Shown: piece by piece, positions 20,718 through 27,779 of the stretch | How positions within the stretch are numbered: the first letter of the stretch is position 1 | Layout: every line of letters starts with the position of its first letter | Source: Marichromatium purpuratum 984 | Lineage (GTDB): Bacteria; Pseudomonadota; Gammaproteobacteria; Chromatiales; Chromatiaceae | Reading direction: 5' to 3' | Assembly: GCF_000224005.2 (NCBI RefSeq) | Contig: NZ_CP007031.1 | Location: 2,199,001 to 2,263,000 of the forward strand | Length of the DNA stretch: 64,000 bases | The notes under the pieces: model-generated | Databases searched by the model: none | Seen by the model: only the letters and a program-made list of their open reading frames with translations | What the model was told of the DNA's origin: nothing | Translations under genes and position numbers: made by a program

Positions 20718-21020
20718 ATGCGTCAACGCCCGAACCTCATCCATGTCGCGCTCTACGGCGCCCTGCTCGCCCTGGTCACCAGTCTCGGTACCCGCGCCGA
20801 GACCAGTGCCAGCGGCGTGATCGAACAGGTCTGGGACGACGGCTTCCTGCTCGACACCGGCAGCGAGCGACTCGACGTCGAACTCGACAGCCTGCGCGCC
20901 CTGGGCATCGCCCCGGGGTCACGGGTGACCATCGCCGGCGACTACGATGACGACGACGACGATGACGATGATGACGACGACGATCGCGACTTCCGCGCCC
21001 ACCGCGTGACCATCGACTGA
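20718..21020 (+). CDS. Small exported protein with a poly-aspartate tract
   Basis: A 100-residue protein with a good AAGGAGG ribosome site and a Sec signal peptide (about 1-27, cut after TRA). The mature part has a short beta-strand-rich stretch (SGVIEQVWDDGFLLDTGSERL, about 31-52) suggestive of a small OB-like barrel, then a tract of 13 consecutive Asp (about 77-89), and ends RAHRVTID. The tract could bind calcium or other cations in the periplasm; that is inference. I do not recognise a named family. Confidence 0.75.
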   Translation: MRQRPNLIHVALYGALLALVTSLGTRAETSASGVIEQVWDDGFLLDTGSERLDVELDSLRALGIAPGSRVTIAGDYDDDDDDDDDDDDDRDFRAHRVTID

Positions 21021-21029
21021 GTGAGTCAG

Positions 21030-21165
21030 CTGTCAGCGTCTCGCTTCCAGCGACCAGTCGCCAGTCGCCAGTCGCCAGCAGGAAGAGGGTCGGCGCTGAC
21101 GGCTGGCGGCTGGCGGCTGGCGGCTGGAAGCTGACAACTGGCGGCTGACAACTGGCGCCCATTTG
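21030..21165. repeat. Heptamer-rich inverted repeat, intergenic
   Basis: Runs of a 7-base unit: CCAGTCG-type copies at about 21050-21080, then GGCTGGC-type copies at about 21102-21150. The second run is close to the reverse complement of the first (differences are T/C changes that still allow G-T pairs), so the transcript could fold into a long hairpin. It lies after the Asp-tract gene and before the tetR promoter, where it may act as a terminator. The same heptamer family fills 46.46-47.56 kb. Confidence 0.8.
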
Positions 21166-21183
21166 CCTCACCCCTTTCGTACC

Positions 21184-21211
21184 GTCTAGACTGTTTTACA
21201 ATCGTCCAGAC
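21184..21211. promoter_or_regulatory. Candidate TetR operator
   Basis: Two 8-base near-palindromes, GTCTAGAC (21184-21191) and GTCCAGAC (21204-21211), lie exactly 20 bases apart, two helical turns, on either side of an AT-rich patch. They end 13 bases before the tetR start. This spacing and place fit an autoregulatory operator for the TetR protein. Confidence 0.5.
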
Positions 21212-21224
21212 CGGTGATCCCCCC

Positions 21225-21791
21225 ATGCCCGAGACCCAAGCTCTCAAGCCGTCGCTGCGCGAGCGCGTGCTCGATGCCGCCGAGACCGTGGTGATGCGTG
21301 ATGGTGCCGCGCGACTGACGCTCGACGCGGTGATCGCCGAGGCCGGTGTCAGCAAGGGCGGGATGCTCTATCACTTCAGGAGCAAGGAGGCGCTGCTCGA
21401 GGGGCTGGTCGAGCGCACCCTGGCACGCGACGAGGCCGATATCGGCGCGCTGCGCGACACCCTGCCGCCCGATCAGCCCAACCGCGAGGGCCGCGCCCGG
21501 CTCATCGCCTCGCTCGCCCCCTGCCCGGTCTCGCCCGAGCTTGGCATCGCGGTGATCGCCGCCTCGGCGCACCATCGCGAGCTGCTCGCGCCGATCCGCA
21601 CACACGTCGCCGAGACGCTCGACGCGCTCGGCGCACTGGAGGACGAGATCCCGAACGCCCGGCTGCTCTATCTGGCGATGGCCGGGCTCTACATGTTCGA
21701 CGTCTTCGGCATCTCGCCGCTCGACCCCGACGAGGCCGATGCGCTGCGCGCCCAGGCCCGGCGCATCCTCGACGATCACGGAGCCCTTTGA
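21225..21791 (+). CDS. TetR family repressor of the RND efflux operon
   Basis: A 188-residue regulator. The N-terminal helix-turn-helix is typical of TetR: RERVLDAAETVVMRDGAARLTLDAVIAEAGVSKGGMLYHFRSKEALL (split here only for description; residues about 12-58). The C-terminal domain is helical and would bind a ligand. It is the first gene of a three-gene unit; its stop overlaps the start of the membrane fusion gene by one base (TGATG), so repressor and pump are probably co-transcribed and self-controlled. Confidence 0.9.
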   Translation: MPETQALKPSLRERVLDAAETVVMRDGAARLTLDAVIAEAGVSKGGMLYHFRSKEALLEGLVERTLARDEADIGALRDTLPPDQPNREGRARLIASLAPCPVSPELGIAVIAASAHHRELLAPIRTHVAETLDALGALEDEIPNARLLYLAMAGLYMFDVFGISPLDPDEADALRAQARRILDDHGAL

Positions 21792-22879
21792 TGACCCCCA
21801 CCCGCCTCACCCCGCTCGTCACCATGCTCCTGATCGGTCTGTCGAGCATGCTGCTCGGCGGCTGTGACCAGGCCGACGCCCAGGCCGACCAATCAGACAG
21901 CGCGCCGACCTCGCAGCCGGTACGGCTGTTCACCGTCGATGCCAGCCCCCGGGTCGAGACGCGCCGCTTCCCGGCCACCATCGAGGCCTCGCAGACCTCG
22001 GCCGTCTCCTTCCAGGTGCCGGGCAAGCTCGAACGCTTCCCCATCCGCGAGGGCGAGACCATCCGCGCCGGTGAGACGATCGCCGCGCTCGACGCCACCG
22101 ACTACGCGCTCGCGCTGCGCGAGGCCAGGGTCCAGGCCGATCTCGCGCGCAAGGAACTCGAGCGCAAGCAGGCGCTCAGCGAACGCGGCCATCTCGCCGA
22201 GAACGCCCTCGACGACGCCCGCGCCACCGCCGATCTCGCCCAGGTGCGGCTCGAACAGGCGGCGCAGAACCTCGCCTACACCGAGCTGGAGGCGCCCTTC
22301 GACGCGCTGCTCGCCGAGCGTCTGGTCGATCGCTTCGTCAACGTCCGCGCCGGCGAGCCGATCGCGCTGCTGCAGGACATCTCGGTGCTCACCGTCGAGG
22401 TCGACGTGCCCGAGCGGCTGATGGCGCGGGTGCGGCGCGAGCAGGTCGGCGCCATCACCGCCGAGCTCTCGGCCTGGCCGGGGCGCAGCTTCCCGCTGAG
22501 CATCCGCGAGTTCGCCACCGAGCCCGACCCGCGCACCCGCACCTACACCATCACCCTGTTCATGACCAACCCCGACGACATCCAGGTGCTGCCGGGGATG
22601 ACCGCCACCGTCAGCGCCGAGATCCTCGCCACCGCCGAGGGCACGATCGAGGTGCCGATCGGCGCGCTCGACGCCGATGCCGCCGGCGACTTCCGCGTCT
22701 GGGTCTATGACCCCGAGCGCGGTCAGGTGCAGCCGCGCGCCGTCGCGGTCGCCACCCTCGACGGCAGCCACGCGCGCATCCTCTCGGGGCTGGCCGAGGG
22801 CGAGCGCATCGTCGCCGCCGGGGTCGGCTTCCTCAGCGCCGGTCAGCGGGTGCGCCCGCTCGACGACACCGCCCAGTAG
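21791..22879 (+). CDS. RND efflux membrane fusion lipoprotein
   Basis: Periplasmic adaptor of 362 residues. A lipoprotein signal peptide ends at the lipobox LLGGC (Cys about 25). The lipoyl and hairpin parts follow, with the segment FPIREGETIRAGETIAALD (about 80-98) and a short alpha hairpin around RKELERKQALSERGHLAENALDDA. The barrel and membrane-proximal domains complete the fold, including VLPGMTATVSAEI. It links the inner-membrane pump encoded next to an outer-membrane channel, which is not encoded here and must be supplied from elsewhere. Confidence 0.92.
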   Translation: MTPTRLTPLVTMLLIGLSSMLLGGCDQADAQADQSDSAPTSQPVRLFTVDASPRVETRRFPATIEASQTSAVSFQVPGKLERFPIREGETIRAGETIAALDATDYALALREARVQADLARKELERKQALSERGHLAENALDDARATADLAQVRLEQAAQNLAYTELEAPFDALLAERLVDRFVNVRAGEPIALLQDISVLTVEVDVPERLMARVRREQVGAITAELSAWPGRSFPLSIREFATEPDPRTRTYTITLFMTNPDDIQVLPGMTATVSAEILATAEGTIEVPIGALDADAAGDFRVWVYDPERGQVQPRAVAVATLDGSHARILSGLAEGERIVAAGVGFLSAGQRVRPLDDTAQ

Positions 22880-22897
22880 CATCGGGAACCCCTATCC

Positions 22898-25800
22898 ATG
22901 GACATCGCCCGCGCCGCCATCGACAAGCCGGTCAACACCTGGCTGCTGATCCTCATCTGTCTGCTCGGGGGGCTCTGGGCCCTGTTCAGCCTGGGACGGC
23001 TGGAGGACCCCGAGTTCACCATCAAGCAGGCGATCATCACCACCAGCTATCCCGGCGCCTCGGCGCTCGAGGTCGAGCAGGAGGTGACCGACCAGCTCGA
23101 GATCGCCCTCCAGCGCCTGCCCCAGATCAAGGAGATCCGCTCGCGCTCCGAGCCCGGGCGCTCGCTGATCGATGTCGAGATCCTCGAGCAGTACGACTCC
23201 AGCCAGCTGCCGCAGATCTGGGACGAGCTACGGCGCAAGATCCGCGACGCCAGCGCCGCCCTGCCCCCGGGGGCCGGCACCCCGCACGTCAACGACGACT
23301 TCGGCGACGTCTACGGGCTCTACTACGCGCTCAGCGCCCCGGACTACAGCCAAGCCGAGCTGCGCGACTTCGCCCGCACCCTGCGCCAGGAGCTGTTGCG
23401 GATACCGGGCGTGGCCAAGGTGGCGATCAGCGGGCTGCGCGCCGAGCGCATCTTCGTCGAGCCGCCGCAGTCGGTGCTCACCCAGCTCGGCATCGCCCCG
23501 ACGCTGATCGCCAACGCCATCTCGGTGCAGAACGCGGTGGTCGACAGCGGCGCGCTGCGGGTCGTCGACCGCTCGGTGCGCCTCGCCCCCTCGGGCACCT
23601 TCGACTCGGTCGCGCGCATCGAGGCGCTGCCGCTCGGCGGCCCCGGGGCGAGCAGCGAGCACGCCAGCCTGCGGCTCGGCGACATCGCCCGGGTGAGCCG
23701 CGGCGAGGAGGAGATCCCGACCCTGCTGGTGCGTCACAACGGTCGCCCGGCGGTGGCCATCGGCGTCTCGGCGCAGAGCGGCACCAACATCGTCGAGGTC
23801 GGCGCGACGGTCGAGGCGCGCATCCACGCGCTGCTCGAGACCCTGCCGCTCGGTGTCACCATCGATCCGATCTACCAGCAGCACCGAGTGGTCGACGAGG
23901 CGGTCAACGGTTTTCTCGTCAACCTCGCCAGCTCGGTGGCGATCGTCATCCTGGTGCTCTGTCTGGCGATGGGCTGGCGCGGCGGGCTGGTGGTCGGCGG
24001 GGTGCTGCTGCTCACCGTGCTCGGCACCCTGCTGCTGATGAAGATCGGCGGCATCACCATGCAGCGCGTCTCGCTCGGCGCGCTGATCATCGCCATGGGC
24101 ATGCTGGTCGACAACGCCATCGTCATCGCCGAGGGGATGATGGTGCGGATGCGGCGCGGGCTGGGGGCGCTGGAGGCGGCCCAGCAGATCACCAACCAGA
24201 CCAAGTGGCCGCTGCTGGCGGCGACGGTGATCGGCATCCTCGCCTTCTCCGGGATCGGGCTGTCGAACGACTCGACCGGCGAGTACACCTTCTCGCTATT
24301 CGCGGTGATCGCCATCTCGCTGCTGCTGAGCTGGGTGCTGGCGGTGACGGTAGCCCCGTTGTTCGGCAGCTATCTGTTCCGCAGCGCCGCCGAGCGCCGC
24401 GACGAGGAGGAGACCGGCGGCGTCCTGCTCGGCGGCTATCGCGGTCTGGTGCATCTGGCGCTGCGCCACCGGCTGAGCACGGTGGCGGCACTGGTCGGCT
24501 CGACCCTGGCGGCGGTGATCGGCTTCGGCGCCGTGCCCCAGTCCTTCTTCCCCGACAGCGCCACGCCGCTCTTCTATGTCGACGTGTGGCACGAACAGGG
24601 CACCGACATCCGCGCCACCGCCGCCGACATGGCCGAACTCGGCAACGCGCTCGGCCAGCTCGACGGGGTCACCGACGTCACCAGCTTCAGCGGCTCGGGC
24701 GCCGACCGGCTGATGCTGGTCTATGCCCCGGAGCTGCCCAACAGCGCCTATGGCCAGTGCATCGTGCGCGTCACCGACGCCGCGCGCATCCCCGAGATCG
24801 CCGCACGCGTGCGTCAGTGGATCGGCGAGCACCAGCCCCAGGTCAAGGGCTGGACCACCCGCATCCGCCTCGGCCCCGGTGGCGGCGCCAAGATCGAGGC
24901 GCGCTTCTCCGGCCCCGACAGCGCCACCCTGCGCGCGCTCGCCGCCGAGGCCGAGCGCATCTTCCGCGACCACGACCTGATCAACGTGCGCCACGACTGG
25001 CGCCAGTACCGCCCGCTGATCGTCCCGCGCCTGGCCGAGGCGCGCGCCACCGCCGCCGGGGTGAGCCGCGCCGACATCGCCGATACCCTGGCAATGGTCA
25101 CCGAGGGGCGCAGCGTCGGGCTCTATCGCGAAGGCGATCGGCTGATCCCGATCGTGATGCGCGCCCCCGATGACGAGCGCAACGGCAACACCGACCTGCG
25201 CGACCGTCGCGTCTGGTCGGCCACCGCCGGCGCCTACATCCCCATGACCGAGGTCATCGACCGCTTCGAGACCGGCACCGAGGACGGGCTGATCCGCCGG
25301 CTCGACAAGGCGCGCACCATCACCGCGCAGGCCGACCCGGCCTACGGCGCCAACACCGACGCGGCGCTCGCGCAGGTGCGCGGCGCGGTCGAGGCGATCG
25401 CGCTGCCGCCGGGCTACCGGCTCGAGTGGGGCGGCGAGTACGAGGACTCCAGCGACGCCCAGGCCGCGCTCGCGCGCAGCGTCCCGCTCGGCTTCCTGGC
25501 GATGGTGCTGATCACCGTGGCGCTGTTCGGGCGGGTGCGCCAGCCGCTGATCATCTGGCTGTGCGTGCCGATGGCGATCACCGGCGTCACCGCCGCGCTG
25601 CTCGCCACCGGACAGTCGTTCGGCTTCATGGCGCTGCTCGGCTTCCTCAGCCTCTCGGGCATGCTGATCAAGAACGCCATCGTCCTGGTCGACGAGATCG
25701 ACCTGCGCATCGCCGACGGCCACCACCGCCACGACGCCATCGTCGCCGCCAGCGTCAGCCGTTTCACCCCGGTGATGCTCGCCGCCGGCACCACCATCCT

Positions 25801-25957
25801 CGGCATGATCCCGCTGCTCTTCGACGTCTTCTTCGCCTCCATGGCCGTCACCATCATGGGCGGACTGGCCTTCGCCACCGCCCTCACCCTGATCGCGGTG
25901 CCGGTGTTCTATGCCGGGTTCTTCAAGGTGCGGGAGGATGAGGCGCGGGCGGGGTGA
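22898..25957 (+). CDS. RND family efflux permease
   Basis: A 1019-residue inner-membrane proton antiporter with the usual 12 helices and two large periplasmic loops. The N terminus contains KPVNTWLLILICLLGGLWAL and FSLGRLEDPEF, typical of the subgroup with single Asp relay. In helix 4 the relay reads GMLVDNAIVIAEGM, with one Asp where AcrB has two. The C-terminal half repeats the fold, with SGMLIKNAIVLVDEID. Substrates cannot be predicted; the TetR gene and lipoprotein adaptor upstream argue for drug or lipid-like export. Confidence 0.93.
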   Translation: MDIARAAIDKPVNTWLLILICLLGGLWALFSLGRLEDPEFTIKQAIITTSYPGASALEVEQEVTDQLEIALQRLPQIKEIRSRSEPGRSLIDVEILEQYDSSQLPQIWDELRRKIRDASAALPPGAGTPHVNDDFGDVYGLYYALSAPDYSQAELRDFARTLRQELLRIPGVAKVAISGLRAERIFVEPPQSVLTQLGIAPTLIANAISVQNAVVDSGALRVVDRSVRLAPSGTFDSVARIEALPLGGPGASSEHASLRLGDIARVSRGEEEIPTLLVRHNGRPAVAIGVSAQSGTNIVEVGATVEARIHALLETLPLGVTIDPIYQQHRVVDEAVNGFLVNLASSVAIVILVLCLAMGWRGGLVVGGVLLLTVLGTLLLMKIGGITMQRVSLGALIIAMGMLVDNAIVIAEGMMVRMRRGLGALEAAQQITNQTKWPLLAATVIGILAFSGIGLSNDSTGEYTFSLFAVIAISLLLSWVLAVTVAPLFGSYLFRSAAERRDEEETGGVLLGGYRGLVHLALRHRLSTVAALVGSTLAAVIGFGAVPQSFFPDSATPLFYVDVWHEQGTDIRATAADMAELGNALGQLDGVTDVTSFSGSGADRLMLVYAPELPNSAYGQCIVRVTDAARIPEIAARVRQWIGEHQPQVKGWTTRIRLGPGGGAKIEARFSGPDSATLRALAAEAERIFRDHDLINVRHDWRQYRPLIVPRLAEARATAAGVSRADIADTLAMVTEGRSVGLYREGDRLIPIVMRAPDDERNGNTDLRDRRVWSATAGAYIPMTEVIDRFETGTEDGLIRRLDKARTITAQADPAYGANTDAALAQVRGAVEAIALPPGYRLEWGGEYEDSSDAQAALARSVPLGFLAMVLITVALFGRVRQPLIIWLCVPMAITGVTAALLATGQSFGFMALLGFLSLSGMLIKNAIVLVDEIDLRIADGHHRHDAIVAASVSRFTPVMLAAGTTILGMIPLLFDVFFASMAVTIMGGLAFATALTLIAVPVFYAGFFKVREDEARAG

Positions 25958-26058
25958 GCCGGGCGGGTGCTGTGGTTCGGGGTCGGCGGGGCGGGAGATT
26001 TGTCGGGCAGACGCGCGGCCTGACCAGGCGGCATCGGTCAGTCAGACGCCCAGGCGAC

Positions 26059-27198
26059 TCACGCCGCCCTGCCCGCCTGCCCAAACAGCGCCCTGGCGCG
26101 TCCGAGCCCGCGCAGATAGCGACACTCGCGACGCGCAGCAAGCGCCGCCAACCGCTCAGGCGTGCCGATCGCGACACCAAAGCCCTTGAGCAGGAAGCCC
26201 GCGTGCTTGACGAAACGCTCCGGCGCGATGCCGAGCCGGGTGAGGATGTCCGGCAGATCCGCTGGGATCGAGCCGCGCTTGCGCGGATGCAGAGCGCGGC
26301 CAAGCGAATCGACCAGGGTCAGATAATCGTCGAAGGTGAAAGGAATCGCCGCAGGGACCTAGGCGGGATTTCCGAAGGGCAACAGCGGCGCGGACGGCAG
26401 GCGATTCAGCGCGGTCTCCCAGAGGTTGTCGCTACGCGATTCTGAAGCAGAGTCGGTGGCCTTGGTCTCGGACGATGCGGTCACACGGACCGCCGGCGAA
26501 GCCTCGTCCGTCTCGACAAGCGCTTCACCAGACGCACACGCACCGTCAGCCCGCAAGGCGGCAATCCGCGCCGCAATCCCGGTATGCGCACTCTCCTCCG
26601 GCGTCTCTGCGATCCCCGCCCGAATCGGGTTGAGATCGACATAGGCCATCACCGCCAGCAGCGCCGTCTCATCGAGGATCGCCTGCGAGCGAAAGCGCCC
26701 CTCCCAGAACCGCCCCCGCACCCCATCCTCCCGATTCGCCGCCCGCGCGATCGACTCGTTCAACACCCGCATGAACCACGAGAGATCCGCCAATCGCGCC
26801 CGGTAGATCGCGACCAATCCCGCGACCACTTCCAGCTCCGCCTCCGTCATCCCCGCCCGCGTCGCAGGCGACAGGAACCGCTCCACCACCACAGGCCCCC
26901 GGAACAGACACCGCCAGCGCCGCAACACCTCGGTATCCGACCACTGAGAAGCACGCTCCGCATCGAGCCGCACCACCAGATGCACGTGATTGCTCATCAC
27001 CGCATAGGCCGCGACATCGATCGCGAACACCCCCGCGAGCTGGCGCAGCCGCAACTCCACCCACCCGCGTCGATGCTCGAAGCTCCGCCCCGTCAGCCGA
27101 TCGAAGCCGCAGAGATAGGCACGTCGCACGCAGCGCGTGACGACGTGATACCAAGGCGTATCGGAGAGGGAGACGAGCGAAGCGCGGGGACGAGTCAT
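26059..27198 (-). pseudogene. RAYT-like Y1/HUH transposase with in-frame amber codon
   Basis: An IS200-like/REP-associated transposase. The first 279 codons encode the HUH catalytic core: YHVVTRC near 17 and SNHVHLVV near 70, plus the conserved VLNESIARAANR and VRGRFWEGRFRSQAI segments. A TAG at 26359-26361 stops the frame after PFGNPA. The same frame then stays open for 100 more codons (VPAAIPFTFDDYLTLVDSLG and on) to TGA at 26059-26061, and that part reads as the normal C-terminal domain of this family. So one base change, such as CAG to TAG, cut the protein; the domain may be lost or made by readthrough. Base composition is that of the host. Confidence 0.85.
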
Positions 27199-27661
27199 GG
27201 GGCATCTCCGCTGGGGGTGTTGGGAGAAGCGTAGGAGAGGGCCTTGGGAGCGTCAACGGTAAATGGGTGTCCTTCAGATGGCGCCGGGCGGACAGCGCCA
27301 GCGCCGCAACACCTCGGTATCCGACCACTGAGCGGCGCACGCCGCGTCCACCTGCACCACTAAATGCACGTGATTGCTCATCACCGCATAGGCCGCGACA
27401 TCGATCGTGAACACCCCCGCGAGCTGGCGCAACCGTAGCTCCACCCAGCCGCGACGATGCTCGAAGCTCCGTCCGGTCAACCGATCGAAGCCGCAGAGAT
27501 ACGCCCGGCGCACGCACCGCGTGACGACGTGATACCAGGGCGTATCGGACAAGGAGACGAGCGAGGCGCGGGGACGGGTCATGGGGCATCTCCGCTGGAG
27601 GTGTTGGAGGAAGCGTAGTAGAGCGCCTTGGGAGCGTCAACGGTAAATGGGTGTCCTTCAG
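26900..27661. repeat. Direct duplication, about 378 bp, 384-bp offset
   Basis: The 5-prime end of the transposase plus its upstream leader (about 26900-27277) recurs at about 27284-27661 with a constant offset of 384 bases and no indels that I could find. Both copies end in TAAATGGGTGTCCTTCAG; a third, partial copy of that end follows at 27662-27679. The copies differ at scattered sites, so the event is not fresh. Confidence 0.85.
27274..27582 (-). pseudogene. Truncated copy of the RAYT-like transposase
   Basis: A 102-codon frame whose first 97 residues match the N terminus of the intact-looking copy next door, with changes such as GVFT for GVFA and QVDAACAAQW for RLDAERASQW. It keeps the HUH segment SNHVHLVV but ends at the duplication border with a few unrelated residues (PPGAI), so it lacks the tyrosine-bearing half and cannot be an active transposase. 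Confidence 0.88.
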
Positions 27662-27678
27662 GTAAATGGGTGTCCTTC

Positions 27679-27779
27679 AAATCTAATCCAAATCTCCTCA
27701 AATCTCCTCAAATCTCCTCAAATCTCCTCAAATCTCCTCAAATCGCTTCAAATCGCTTCAAATCGCTTCAAATCGCCTA
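27679..27779. repeat. 10-bp tandem repeat array
   Basis: Five copies of AATCTCCTCA (27691-27740) and three of AATCGCTTCA (27741-27770), with degenerate copies at both ends. The array fills the gap between the transposase duplication and the stop codon of the cyclase gene (TAG, complement of 27777-27779). It marks the sharp change from GC-rich to AT-rich DNA. There are no spacers, so it is not a CRISPR array. Confidence 0.93.

Noticed and set aside
27679-27779. CRISPR-like array of short direct repeats
   Set aside because: The 10-base units follow each other without spacers and there are no cas genes nearby.
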